Shown: piece by piece, positions 25,206 to 34,309 of the stretch
How positions within the stretch are numbered: the stretch's first letter is position 1
Layout of the letters: every line of letters starts with the position of its first letter
DNA from: Streptomyces sp. LUP47B
Lineage (GTDB): Bacteria > Actinomycetota > Actinomycetes > Streptomycetales > Streptomycetaceae
Assembly (NCBI RefSeq): GCF_001746295.1
Contig: NZ_MJAH01000001.1
Span: 1,221,188 to 1,285,187 of the forward strand
Direction: 5' to 3'
DNA: 64,000 bases
Translations under genes and position numbers: made by a program
Notes under the pieces: model-generated
Told to the model about the DNA's origin: nothing
The model's database searches: none
Seen by the model: the letters and a program-made list of their open reading frames with translations, nothing else

Positions 25206-25730
25206 TCAGACGGCGGATTCGATGTGCAGCCGGTCGCGCGCCGGGCCGTCGTAGGCGAGCTCTTCGAGAATGGCGTCCGCATGCTGCCCAAGGGCGGGGA
25301 TGGGATCCATGCGCGAAGGGCGCCCCCGCAGTCCGATGGCTGGCAGGACTGCTGTCAGCGAGCCGACGGGCGACTCCACCTCGGTCAGTCGGTTTCGGGC
25401 CACAAGTTGGGGGTGCGCTGCAATCTCTGCGACGCCGCGTTGCCGGGCGTGGGCGATCCGTCCCTTGGCGAGGCGTTGCTCGACCTGTTCACCCGTCACC
25501 GGAGAAGACCTTGGTGATGTACGCCTCCAGTGCACGGCGATGCGTCACACATCGGCTGCCGCTGTCGAATGCTCGTCGGCGGTCAGGTCCGCGCGCGCCA
25601 GTACGGTCCTGCAGAAGGAGGCCCATTCGCGTTCGTTCTGCACCGAGAGCACGATCTCGGTCCCGTCACCTGCGGTGAACGTGCCGTACGACGCTACCGC
25701 GGCGTGGCTGGTGCCCGTGCGGGCCGGATC
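25206..25730 (-). pseudogene. Class III CoA-transferase (CaiB/BaiF) remnant
   Basis: The minus strand encodes the C-terminal half of a CaiB/BaiF-type CoA-transferase in two frames. The first piece is RTGTSHAAVASYGTFTAGDG, then TEIVLSVQNEREWASFCRTV; after a frameshift near 25550 come EQVEQRLAKGRIAHARQRGV, AEIAAHPQLVARNRLTEVES and IPALGQHADAILEELAYDG with a natural stop. The N-terminal ~200 residues, including the catalytic Asp, are missing. It sits upstream of the ThDP remnant in the same orientation, so both may come from one lost degradation cluster. Confidence 0.8.
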
Positions 25731-25942
25731 CGATGGAAACGCATGTGGGGGAACGAACAAGTGGTACGTCTACGCCTCATCGATGCCCGGCCCCCGGACC
25801 TTGATGGCGAGAATCCATGCCCTGACGCAGAAGACGCCCCGCTCGCCCTTCTGCGGTCCGTTCCCACCACTCGCTCCGGCGGTGTAGGGCGGCGTGGGGC
25901 GGGGCCCGCCGCAGGCGTTCCCCACCCGGTCACCAGTCCCCG

Positions 25943-26953
25943 TCACCCCACCAGCGCGTGCTGCCGGAAGAACCGCCACATCACCTCGGTCGCGTTGACC
26001 TCCGCAGTCACCTTGCCCAGTCCCTCGGGGAAGACCGCCGAGGACCCCGGCCACGTGTGACCCCCGTCCGAGATGGTGTACAGCTGCACGTCCGCACCCG
26101 CCCGGCACCCCGCATACGCCGTGCGCGTCACATGCTCCGTGAGCTTCCGCTCGATCGGGCCGCGGTCGATCCGGCAGCCGTTGAGGGTTGCCCACTGCCG
26201 CAGTGCCACGGGCACCGAGTACTGCCAATACACGGCCCCGCCCCCGGCGTAGGGATTGACGGGGTCGGCCTGGCCGTGGAAGGCCACCACGGGCACGGGC
26301 CGACTCGGCGCGCAGGTGGTGGGATCCACCGTGGACGGGTCGGCGGCGGCGGGGTTGCCCGCACGCAGGCCGGCGACCGGGGCGATGGCGGCGAGCTGGT
26401 CGGCGAGCCGACAGGCGAGCAGGGAGGTCATCCGGGCGCCGCCGGAGTAACCGGTGGCGTACACCCGGCGGGAGTCCACGCAGAAGCCGTGCTCCACGGC
26501 GTCCAGGGTGGCGGACACGAACTTGACGTCGTCGCGCTCCTGGGGGCCTGGGTACTGCCCGGAGGTGTTGGGGACACCGGGCAGCACCCAGGCGTAGCCG
26601 CCGGTCGGCAAGGCCGTTCCGCCGTTGGGCGCGACCACCAGGAAGCCGTGCTTGTCCGAGGCCTGTTCCATGTCGCTGCGGTCGAGTTGCTCGACAGCGT
26701 TGGAGGAGCTGCCGTGCAGGTCGAGCACGACGGGCACGGACCGGTGCCCGTCGTACCCCTTGGGCACGTACACCGTCACCGGATAGGTGCCGCCGTTGAA
26801 GTCGACGGACAGTGTGGTGAGCCCTGGCGCGGCTGGCGCCGCGCAACCGTCGTGTCCCTCGCCCCCGGACGCGTTCGCGGGCGGAGCACCGAGCCCTAGG
26901 AGAAATGCGGCGGCGACGGCCGCGAACGAAAGAATACGATTTCTACTGGCCAC
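25943..26953 (-). CDS. Secreted LpqC/PHB-depolymerase-type esterase
   Basis: A 336-residue exported alpha/beta hydrolase of the polyhydroxybutyrate-depolymerase/feruloyl-esterase group. The Sec signal is RILSFAAVAAAFLLGLGAPPA with a cleavage site near ANA-SG. The catalytic Ser170 is in TGYSGGARM, Asp230 in FHGQADPVNP and His299 in SDGGHTWPG; VVLDLHGSSSN gives the oxyanion hole. GTG 26953 has a GGAGG eight bases upstream and overlaps the end of the GH3 gene by 11 bp, so translation is coupled; the longer frame to 27076 is rejected. Working with a glycosidase, it may remove ester groups (feruloyl or acetyl) from plant polysaccharide. Confidence 0.88.
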   Translation of the reverse strand: MASRNRILSFAAVAAAFLLGLGAPPANASGGEGHDGCAAPAAPGLTTLSVDFNGGTYPVTVYVPKGYDGHRSVPVVLDLHGSSSNAVEQLDRSDMEQASDKHGFLVVAPNGGTALPTGGYAWVLPGVPNTSGQYPGPQERDDVKFVSATLDAVEHGFCVDSRRVYATGYSGGARMTSLLACRLADQLAAIAPVAGLRAGNPAAADPSTVDPTTCAPSRPVPVVAFHGQADPVNPYAGGGAVYWQYSVPVALRQWATLNGCRIDRGPIERKLTEHVTRTAYAGCRAGADVQLYTISDGGHTWPGSSAVFPEGLGKVTAEVNATEVMWRFFRQHALVG

Positions 26954-28742
26954 CGAAGGTACCTCCGAAGGGATAGAGCGGGTCGGCGCTTTCCTGGGGG
27001 ACGTCGGGTCGGCCGCGCTCGACCTCGTCCATGCTGCGGGGCAGTTGGAAGGGCAGGCGACCCTCTGGGTGGGCACGGCCGAACAGGACGTCGAGGACCG
27101 CTTCGTCGCTGGCGCCGTAGGTGGCCAGGAGAGCGGCGCAGCGTTCGGCGATTTCGGGGATGACGGCGGGGCGCTCGATGTGCAGGACGACGATGGTGGG
27201 CACCGTGTCGAGGAGGTTGAGGATCTTCTTCAGGTCGTTCTCGGGGAAGTCGAGGCGGCCGGCGTGGAAGAACGACTCGAAGAGGCCGGGGCGCGGTTCG
27301 TAGGGAGTGTTCAGGCGCAGGACGGCCAGGTCGGCGTCGGCGGGGTCGGCGGTGATGTCGGCGTAGTCGGCTGCGACGTCAGGCTGGAGGTTTTCCACGT
27401 ACAGGCGGGGGCGAGCGGCCAGAGGCAGAAGCGGTGTATCGGCTCGCGTGGTGTTCTTCAGCAGGGTGGCCGAGCGGCGCTGGGCCATGGCGCCGGCGGC
27501 GCGGAAGTCGGCGCGTCCGACGGTCTGTTCAGCCTGGTCGGGGTTGACGTAGCGGCGGTCGTCGAAGAGTCCGAGCCGGAACTTCTCGGCCAGTAGCCGG
27601 GCCACGGAAGCGTCGACGCGGGATTCGTCGAGGCGGCCGGCGCGCACGAGGTCGACGACGAGGTCGGGGCAGTTCTCCCCGCCGAACTGGTCGACTCCGG
27701 CGTGCAGTGCTTTCAGGAGGCGTTCGGCGGGGGTGAGGTGTTCCACGCCCCAGGCGCGGGCGGGGTGCTTCTCGCCCATGATGTCGCTTTCGGTGATCAG
27801 TCCCCAGTCGGCGACGACGATGCCGGTGAAGCCGAGTTCCTCGCGCAGCAGGCCGGTGATGATGCCCTTGTTGAAGCCGAAGCCGACCTCTTCGTGCTCG
27901 GTGCCGACGGGCATGCCGTAGTAGGGCATCATTTGGGTGGCCCCGGCGGCGATGGCTGCCTTGAAGGGCTGCAGGTGGTAGTCGAAGTATCCGCCGGGAT
28001 AGACCTGTTCCCGCCCGTAGGTGAAGTGAGGGTCCTCGCCGTCCTTCTGCGGGCCTGCGCCGGGGAAGTGCTTGACCACGGCGGCCACACTGTCGGCACC
28101 CAGGGCGCCGCCGGGGCCGTGCAGTCCGCTGATGTAGGCGGCCACCAGCTTTGAGGTGAGGTCGGCGTCCTCCCCGAAGGTGCCGGGGATGCGGGACCAG
28201 CGGGGCTCGGTCGCCAGGTCGATCTGCGGGTGGAGTGCAACACGCAGTCCGACCGCGAGGTACTCACGGCGGACGGTGTCGGCGAAGTGGCGGACCAGGT
28301 CGGCGTCCGCGAGGGCGGCCAGGCCGAGCGTCTCGGGCCACTGCGAGAACGGACCGGCCATCATCGCGGTGCCGGGGTTGTCGCTGAAGGCGTGGCGGGG
28401 GTCGGTGGACAGGGTGACGGGGACGCCCAGGCGGGTGGCGGCGGCCGTCTCCTGCAGCCGGTTGTGCCAGAGGGCCATCTCGCGGGACCCGGCGGCGCCC
28501 AGGACGTTGAAGTGCGTCATGTGTTGGGCGGTGACCATGTGCGGTGCGGTGGTCTGGCCGGGGGCCTGGGCGGGGTCGTCGACGAGGGTGCCGTCCGGGC
28601 CGATGGTGACCATGGTGTGGAAGAGCTGTCCTGCCTTCTCCTCCAGCGTCATGCGGCCGAGCAGGTCCTTGACGCGTTCTTCGGTGGTGCGTGCGGGGTC
28701 CTGGTAGGGGTGTGCTTCGGTGGCGGGCTGGTGGGGGGACAC
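26943..28742 (-). CDS. Glycoside hydrolase family 3
   Basis: A 599-residue GH3 enzyme without the usual C-terminal fibronectin-III domain. The first barrel domain shows RLGVPVTLSTDPRH, VVKHFPGAG (224-230) and the nucleophile Asp312 in TGIVVADWGLI; the second, alpha/beta sandwich domain follows from about residue 410 (RRSATLLKN). No signal peptide is present, so it acts inside the cell on imported oligosaccharides or glycosides. GTG start with AAGGAG upstream. It lies between the MFS transporter and the secreted esterase in one minus-strand operon. Sugar specificity (beta-glucoside or beta-xyloside) cannot be read from the sequence. Confidence 0.9.
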   Translation of the reverse strand: MSPHQPATEAHPYQDPARTTEERVKDLLGRMTLEEKAGQLFHTMVTIGPDGTLVDDPAQAPGQTTAPHMVTAQHMTHFNVLGAAGSREMALWHNRLQETAAATRLGVPVTLSTDPRHAFSDNPGTAMMAGPFSQWPETLGLAALADADLVRHFADTVRREYLAVGLRVALHPQIDLATEPRWSRIPGTFGEDADLTSKLVAAYISGLHGPGGALGADSVAAVVKHFPGAGPQKDGEDPHFTYGREQVYPGGYFDYHLQPFKAAIAAGATQMMPYYGMPVGTEHEEVGFGFNKGIITGLLREELGFTGIVVADWGLITESDIMGEKHPARAWGVEHLTPAERLLKALHAGVDQFGGENCPDLVVDLVRAGRLDESRVDASVARLLAEKFRLGLFDDRRYVNPDQAEQTVGRADFRAAGAMAQRRSATLLKNTTRADTPLLPLAARPRLYVENLQPDVAADYADITADPADADLAVLRLNTPYEPRPGLFESFFHAGRLDFPENDLKKILNLLDTVPTIVVLHIERPAVIPEIAERCAALLATYGASDEAVLDVLFGRAHPEGRLPFQLPRSMDEVERGRPDVPQESADPLYPFGGTFGGQ

Positions 28743-28894
28743 AGGGCTCCTTGAGGCGGGGCGGGCGGTGCGCCGGGGGGTGGACGCCGGTCACGGTCGG
28801 CAGGGGTGGCGAACGCGGCGGACGGTGGTCCGGCTCAGGTGGCGGGTGTGCCGGGTGCGCGAGGGGTCAGGACTCACGCACCCGGCTGCATCGG

Positions 28895-30385
28895 TCAGAC
28901 CGTGGCCGGCTGTGCGCCGGTGTCGATCTGGTCGGGCCGCAGCACCCGCGGGATGAAGAAGGAGAGAATCAGGGCGACGGCCATGCACCCAGCGAGGGTG
29001 AAGTAGGCGTTGGTGAGGGCTTCGTCGGAGTAGAACGCGGTGCCCTTGAGGATGTGGCGGTCGTTGTTGAGCGCGGTGAACATCAGCTGGGTGGTCAGGG
29101 CGTTCGCGAGGTTCATGAGCATGATGGCCATGCCGCTGGCCAGGCCCTGCTCGCGGTGGGAGACGGCGCCCAGCAGCAGGATGCCGGCGCAGGACAGCAC
29201 CAGTCCGCCTCCGAAGCTGGTCAGGCAGCCGGCGAGGATGATCTGGAGTTCGTTGTGGTGGAAGAAGCCTTGGCTGATGAGGCCGGCGGTGGTGATCAGC
29301 AGGCCGGCTCGCCAGGGCAGGCGCGGGTCGATCTTGCGGGTGAGGACACCGGCGATGAGACCGACGATTATCACCAGGAGACCGGCCGGCGTTCCGACGA
29401 GGGCGTTGTGGGTGCCCGACCAGCCCAGCCCGGCGGATACTCCGGGGATGGCGGGGTAGAGCGCGACGAAGACCACCATGGTTCCCGCCGTGAAGAAGGT
29501 GCCCTGTGCGATCGCCGAACCGGCGAGGACGGTGGCGACACTGGGGCGGGCCAGCATGCGCACGTCCAGCAGGGGTTCTCTCACGCGGCGTTCGACGAGT
29601 ACGAAGGCCACGGCGAGGACGATGCAGGCGGCGAACAGGCCGAGTATCCGGGTGTCGGTCCAGCCCCAGGTGCCGCCCTGGCCGAGGGCGTAGACCAGGA
29701 CCGTGGCTGAGCCGCCCAGGAGCAGGCCGCCGACCCAGTCGAAGTGGACGCGCTGTTCGGTGGGAGGGACGTTCGGCATGAACAGCAACACCAGCAGCAG
29801 ACCGAGCGCGATGCCTGCGGCCAGTGCCCACAGCACGCCGTGGAAGCCGCTGTGGTCCAGCAGCCAGCCTGCGGCCAGTGGGCACACCACCAGCACGACG
29901 CCGGCGGAGCTGCCGATCAGGCCAGTAGCCATGCCGACGTGGCGGGGTGGGAAGACATCGCGTGCCGATGCGTAGACCAGGGCTGCGATGGGCCCGTAGA
30001 GGCCGGCGACGGCCCGGCCGACGAGCGTGATCTCGTAGGAGGGGGCGAGGACGGTGATGAGGTCGCCGATCAGGCCCGCGGCGAGGATGGCGATCATGAC
30101 CCGCTTGCGGCCGAACAGGTCACCGGCCTTGGCGACGAACGGGGTGGCCAGGGCGACGACCAGGGCGTAGATCGTGGTGAACCAGGCGATCTGGGCGGTG
30201 TGGAAGTGCTGGGCGATCGCCCCTTGCGAGGTGGCGGTGAAGACACCGGCCACGGTGAGCATCTGGGCGGGCCACAGCATGGCCAGCAGGACCATGGTCA
30301 GTCGGGGTCCCAGGCGGGTGCTGGCGCCTGGCGGCGTGTCCGCGACGGGGGCGGGAGGCGGGGAGGCCGCAGGAGTACGCGTCAT
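28895..30385 (-). CDS. MFS transporter, DHA2 (14-TMS) type
   Basis: A 496-residue membrane protein with about 14 hydrophobic helices. The MFS motif A loop is KAGDLFGRKRVMI, and LMNLANALTTQLMF and FTLAGCMAVALILSFFI lie near the C-terminus. A proline-rich cytoplasmic tail precedes helix 1. DHA2-type carriers usually export drugs with proton antiport. Here the gene heads an operon with a GH3 glycosidase and an esterase, so uptake or efflux of a plant glycoside is also possible. The ATG has GGAAGGA upstream. The promoter contains an inverted repeat and a CRP-like palindrome, and the TetR gene at 31898 is divergent from it. Confidence 0.88.
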   Translation of the reverse strand: MTRTPAASPPPAPVADTPPGASTRLGPRLTMVLLAMLWPAQMLTVAGVFTATSQGAIAQHFHTAQIAWFTTIYALVVALATPFVAKAGDLFGRKRVMIAILAAGLIGDLITVLAPSYEITLVGRAVAGLYGPIAALVYASARDVFPPRHVGMATGLIGSSAGVVLVVCPLAAGWLLDHSGFHGVLWALAAGIALGLLLVLLFMPNVPPTEQRVHFDWVGGLLLGGSATVLVYALGQGGTWGWTDTRILGLFAACIVLAVAFVLVERRVREPLLDVRMLARPSVATVLAGSAIAQGTFFTAGTMVVFVALYPAIPGVSAGLGWSGTHNALVGTPAGLLVIIVGLIAGVLTRKIDPRLPWRAGLLITTAGLISQGFFHHNELQIILAGCLTSFGGGLVLSCAGILLLGAVSHREQGLASGMAIMLMNLANALTTQLMFTALNNDRHILKGTAFYSDEALTNAYFTLAGCMAVALILSFFIPRVLRPDQIDTGAQPATV

Positions 30386-30479
30386 CGCGTGTCCTTCCGG
30401 ACAGGGGCGGCAGGCCGTGCTGGACGGGCCGCCCAGCCACCGGGGTGGCGGGAAGTGTTCGGGTGCCGTGCACCGTAAC

Positions 30480-30509
30480 TTAAAAACAGTTTGCGTTACA
30501 GGTTTTTAA
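30480..30509. promoter_or_regulatory. TTAAAAAC-N14-GTTTTTAA inverted repeat upstream of the MFS operon
   Basis: Perfect 8-bp arms spaced by 14 bp in an AT-rich island about 95 bp upstream of the MFS start. Its left half, TAAAAACAGT, recurs exactly in front of the TetR gene at 31820-31829, so it is a candidate TetR operator shared by the two promoters. Confidence 0.5.
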
Positions 30510-30512
30510 CGA

Positions 30513-30528
30513 TGTGACCTGGATCACA
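30513..30528. promoter_or_regulatory. CRP-like palindrome TGTGA-N6-TCACA
   Basis: The site matches the classic CRP half-sites exactly and sits right beside the inverted repeat at 30480, about 128 bp before the MFS start. It would be consistent with global carbon-related control of the glycosidase operon by a Crp-type protein. Confidence 0.45.
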
Positions 30529-30621
30529 CCAGAATGGTCTCGCCTTGCGTTGAAGATTCGATATTGCAAACGGACGTGGGCGGCCCAGCGGGCTGCCACC
30601 CTCTCCACATGACACGGTTTT

Positions 30622-31700
30622 TCAGAACACTCCGGTCATACCGGCCGCTCGCAGAGCGTAGAGCAGGTCCCTGCGGTGTGCGTCGGAGAGGGCCTGTGCT
30701 GCTGCAAGCATTGCGGGCACGGACGCGGGGCGGGCTGCCACCAGGGTTACGGCGTCCTGGCGCGGCCGGGTCGCCAACACTCTCCGCAGGAGATGCAGGA
30801 GATCTCCGGCGAGGGCGCGATGGCCGGATTTCAGCAGCGCGCGAGCCAGCTCGGCGATGTCCCCTTGGGCGGACGGCCTGCGGCCAGGCGTGCGAGATGC
30901 TCGGCCTGCGCCCAGCGTCGGCCGTCATCCAGAGCCTCGACAGCCTGGGCGAGGTCGTTCGCCGGCAACGAAGCCCCTCCCACAGCGACGTCTCGATCTC
31001 CGCTTCCTGCCCGTTCTCCTCCAGGCGGCAGCGAGTGCGGGCAAGCCGCGGGGCCACGTAGCGGCGTCGCAGAGCACAGCGTGGGCCTGCCCGCTCGCGC
31101 CGGCCGCGCGCAGAGCCCGCAGGTGCCGAGCGGTCGAGCGGGCCTGGGCCAGCAGTTGTGGATGCGGGTCGCCGATTGTGAGGGGGCGCCTTCGGGATCC
31201 GGCTTGTCCAGCGGCGGAGCCGCGGCGCCGAATGCCGGCGCAGCCAGTAAGGCACCGGCCGTCCTGCGCCGCGGTCGTGGCGGCGGCGTGTCGCGAGACG
31301 CTTCCCGAGCCGACTGGTCCAGGGCCGGCTCAGGAACCGTTCGCTGTCCGGCGCGGCTCCGGGGACAGTTGCGGATGGCGCTCGCTGCGGTGACACCCCG
31401 CCTGCCAGGTTCTGATCGTGGGCCTGCCATGAGGGCGGCGCGGGCTGGTGTCGGGCGGCCTCGGACCGCTGGACGCGCGTATACAAAGATCAGGTGCGCC
31501 CCCGCAGTACGGCGCCGGTGTCGCGGAATCGCTCGTGGGCCCTCAGTAGCAGGTCCACCCCGTCCCACGGCGGCGTTTCCCGGCCCGCGAGGTACGCCTG
31601 CAGTTGCGCCGGCCGGCGCTCGGCCAGCACGGCTGGCCATCCGTCCCGGTCCGACAGCTGTCGGACCCAGCTATTGCAGGTGGTCGACAAGGAGGTAGTG
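30622..31700 (-). pseudogene. Decayed regulator-like gene with helical C-terminal repeats
   Basis: Minus-strand segments in changing frames make sense together. An N-terminal piece reads SWVRQLSDRDGWPAVLAERR and QLQAYLAGRETPPWD (about 31685-31560). C-terminal pieces read LPANDLAQAVEALDDGRRWA with QAEHLARLAAGRRPS, ELARALLKSGHRALAGDLLH with LLRRVLATRPRQDAV, and SVPAMLAAAQALSDAHRRDL ending LYALRAAGMTGVF-stop. The middle is unreadable, with many frameshifts. The architecture resembles Streptomyces proteins with a small N-terminal DNA-binding-like domain and alpha-helical repeats. It separates the MFS promoter from the TetR gene. Confidence 0.5.
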
Positions 31701-31819
31701 CGCAGGGGCGGGACGTCACTGTCACTCCAGGAACGCGGGAGGTGGACTGACGCGACTGTCGAACCTCCCGGGCACCGGACAGCCGTCTGCGCGGCCGACG
31801 GGTGGAATGGGGCCCTGGC

Positions 31820-31829
31820 TAAAAACAGT
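31820..31829. promoter_or_regulatory. TAAAAACAGT half-site in front of the TetR gene
   Basis: Ten bases are identical to the left half of the repeat in front of the MFS operon (30481-30490), and TTTGCGT follows both. The copy is about 70 bp before the TetR start. Confidence 0.4.
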
Positions 31830-31897
31830 CGGCCAGTGAGCATTTGCGTGAACCGGATCTGTCATCCGGTCAATGCCCTCCACGTATGCTCATTGCC

Positions 31898-32593
31898 ATG
31901 TCCAGCGTCGCCGAGCCGCCTGCGTCTCACAACGACCGAGCGGCCAAGAAGCCGCGCACTCGCCGCCGCACCGGCACCTACGCCGCCGCGGACGAGCGGC
32001 GCAGGCTCATCCTGGAAACAGCGATCGTTCACTTCGCGAACAAGGGCTACCACAACGCCTCCACGCAGAAGATCGCTGCCGACGTGGGCATCTCCACCAC
32101 CGGCCTGATGCATCACTTCGGCAGCAAGCAGGAACTCCTGCGTGCGGTCCTCGAGACCCGTGAGACCCAGGCGTTCGAGCAGTTCTTCCACCGTCTCGAT
32201 CCCGCCGAGCCCGACCCGGTGGAGCTGTTCCGCCTCATCGCCGAACAGACACGCTTCAACGTCACCCAGCCCGGCCTCATGCAGATGTACGCCCTTCTGG
32301 CCGCCGAGGCAGGCAGCGAGGACCACCCCGCCCACGCCTACTTCCGCGAGCGGTACGAGCGCATCATTGCCATCATCGCCAAGGCCATCGACCATGGCGT
32401 GGCGAGCAACATCCTGATGCCGGGAACCGACGGCCGCGCCGTCGCCCGCGAGATGCTCGCTGTTGCGGACGGCTACCAGATCCAGTGGGCGCTCTCCGAC
32501 GGCACCTTCGACTTCCTCACCGCCCACCTCACCTACCTCGACAGCCTCTGCCGACGCCTCACCATCGATCACACGGGCATCACCAGCACGTAG
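31898..32593 (+). CDS. TetR-family transcriptional regulator
   Basis: A 231-residue TetR regulator. After a basic N-terminal tail (KKPRTRRRTG), the HTH reads RRLILETAIVHFANKGYHNA, STQKIAADVGISTTGLMHHF and GSKQELLRAVLETRE. The C-terminal ligand domain includes FNVTQPGLMQMYALLAAEAG and a helix pair ending in YLDSLCRRL, as in TetR_C_6-type proteins. Starts at ATG 31886 or 31898 are both possible; the latter is nearest to the basic tail. It is divergent from the MFS-GH3-esterase operon and shares a promoter motif with it, so it probably represses that operon. It is also upstream of the sugar catabolic genes on the same strand. Confidence 0.88.
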   Translation: MSSVAEPPASHNDRAAKKPRTRRRTGTYAAADERRRLILETAIVHFANKGYHNASTQKIAADVGISTTGLMHHFGSKQELLRAVLETRETQAFEQFFHRLDPAEPDPVELFRLIAEQTRFNVTQPGLMQMYALLAAEAGSEDHPAHAYFRERYERIIAIIAKAIDHGVASNILMPGTDGRAVAREMLAVADGYQIQWALSDGTFDFLTAHLTYLDSLCRRLTIDHTGITST

Positions 32594-33235
32594 CAGGCCC
32601 GACCCGCCGCCTACGCCGAGCCGCAGCACCGGCCTCCCCGCGGCGACCCACTCCAGCAACAGACCTCAGCCGGAGCTGTCCGCCCTGCGACGTGCGAGAT
32701 GGATCAAGGCGCGCCCGGTCTGGGCCCGGACCGGCCCCAGCTCAGCAAGTTCACCTCCCCGACAGTCTTCCGCACGCCACACCACGCCCGCAGACCTGCG
32801 CGGCAACGCCCGCGCGGCACGTGAAGACGGCGTCAATCCGGGTGCGAGGTTGCCGGCTCACCGGCGTCGGCCCCGACACGGATGGTCCGCGCAACCTCGC
32901 AGAACGCCCCGGCCCTCGCTTCGACCACGTAAGCCTGGGCCGGTGCCGCTCTGCCTGAGCCGCTGCAGGCACGGAGCACCCACCCCTGCACCGCCATGTT
33001 GTCCGGACCGAGGACAGGCGGTCGCGCATTTCCTGTGGTCGGCATACGCCCGCAGACCTCTCGAGAGGAGGCTATGGCCGCGGCGCGACCTGCACCGCCC
33101 GCGCGGACGGTTGGCGTGCCGACCCCCAGACTCTCCCGGATGATCAGGCGTGTATTGCGTTATTTGCCCCAGAATGATGGAGGTGGCGCGGCCTTTGCCG
33201 CCTCGCCGGCCGCCGCGACGCCGGGTGTGCCGGGG
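32594..33235. other. Intergenic region without a recognised gene
   Basis: About 640 bp with only Arg/Pro-rich shadow frames. One point of note is an AGGAGG at 33066-33071 just two bases before an ATG at 33074 that is in frame with the isomerase gene. This would add 66 residues of Ala/Pro/Arg-rich sequence and the spacing is too short, so I do not use it. Confidence 0.5.
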
Positions 33236-33264
33236 TTGACACTCCAGAAGCCTGTTCGTAGCTT
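33236..33264 (+). promoter_or_regulatory. Sigma-70-like promoter immediately before the isomerase ATG
   Basis: TTGACA (33236-33241), a 17-bp spacer and TAGCTT (33259-33264). Transcription would start at about 33271, on or next to the ATG at 33272, so the operon mRNA is probably leaderless, a common arrangement in Streptomyces. Confidence 0.6.
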
Positions 33265-33271
33265 GGCCTGC

Positions 33272-34309
33272 ATGCCCAATCAAGCACGCATAGACATTCA
33301 GGAGCCGTCGGAGGGGGAGCCGGTCTTCGGTGCCGGTGTGTGGCACTTCGCCACCTACGTCGACCGCTACGCGACGGACGGATACGGCGAGCCGCGCACC
33401 ATCCTCGACGCGATCAAGCTGGCCGGCGAGGTGGGCGACCTGTCGGTCCTCGACCTGAACTGGCCTTTCCCGCCGGGCGGCATCAGCACGGCCGCGGTGC
33501 GTGACGCGCTGGCCGAGCAGAACCTGCGGGCGATCGCCGTGACGCCGGAGTTCTACACCGGCAAGTTCGCCAAGGGCGGGTTCACCAACCCCGACCCCGG
33601 CGTGCGCCGACAGGCCATCGACCTGGTCGCGGCCTCGGCCGAGGTCGGCCGCGAACTCGGCGTCGACTACGTCAAGATCTGGCCCGGACAGGACGGCTAC
33701 GACTATCCCTTCCAGGCCGACTACACCGACCTGTGGACGAAGTCGGTGGACGCGCTGCGGGAGCTGGCGCAGTCCTTCCCAGACCTGAAGTTCGCCATCG
33801 AGTACAAGCCGCGCGAGCCGCGCAACCGGATGGTGTTCTCGTCCGTGGCGCGCACCCTGCTCGCCATCGAGGACATGGGGGTCGACAACGTCGGCGTCCT
33901 GCTGGACTTCGGCCACTCCCTGTACGGCGGGGAGACCCCGGCCGAGGCCGCCCGCATGGCGATCGCCCGCGACAGGCTGTTCGCCATCGACGTCAACGAC
34001 AACTTCCGCGGCTGGGACGACGACATGGTCGTCGGCTCGGTCCACCTGCTGGAGACCTTCGAGTTCTTCTTCGCCCTGCACGACGCCGGCTGGCAGGGGG
34101 TGTGGCAGCTCGACCAGTTCCCGTTCCGTGAGGACCCCGTCGAAGCCGCCCGCACCGGCATCCGCACCATGCGCGCCTTCCACCAGGCCCTCGCCTACCT
34201 CGACCGGGAAGAACTCGCGGCCGCCCAGTCCGCCCAGGACGCCCTGAGGGCGCAGCGCATCGCCAAGCGGGCGCTGTTCCGCGCCCTCGCAGAAAGCGAA
34301 TCCGAATGA
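33272..34309 (+). CDS. Sugar isomerase/epimerase, xylose-isomerase-like TIM barrel
   Basis: A 345-residue AP-endonuclease-2/xylose-isomerase-like TIM barrel. Metal and substrate positions appear at FAIEYKPREP, NVGVLLDFGHSLY, FAIDVNDNFRGWDDD and GVWQLDQFPFRED. The C-terminal helix is extended (AAQSAQDALRAQRIAKR). It starts an operon with split transketolase and an FGGY kinase, each overlapping or touching the next. In that setting it would isomerise an aldose to a ketose before phosphorylation. D-apiose to D-apulose is the attractive assignment because of the neighbouring apiosidase-like glycosidase, but another aldopentose or tetrose is possible. Confidence 0.85.
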   Translation: MPNQARIDIQEPSEGEPVFGAGVWHFATYVDRYATDGYGEPRTILDAIKLAGEVGDLSVLDLNWPFPPGGISTAAVRDALAEQNLRAIAVTPEFYTGKFAKGGFTNPDPGVRRQAIDLVAASAEVGRELGVDYVKIWPGQDGYDYPFQADYTDLWTKSVDALRELAQSFPDLKFAIEYKPREPRNRMVFSSVARTLLAIEDMGVDNVGVLLDFGHSLYGGETPAEAARMAIARDRLFAIDVNDNFRGWDDDMVVGSVHLLETFEFFFALHDAGWQGVWQLDQFPFREDPVEAARTGIRTMRAFHQALAYLDREELAAAQSAQDALRAQRIAKRALFRALAESESE

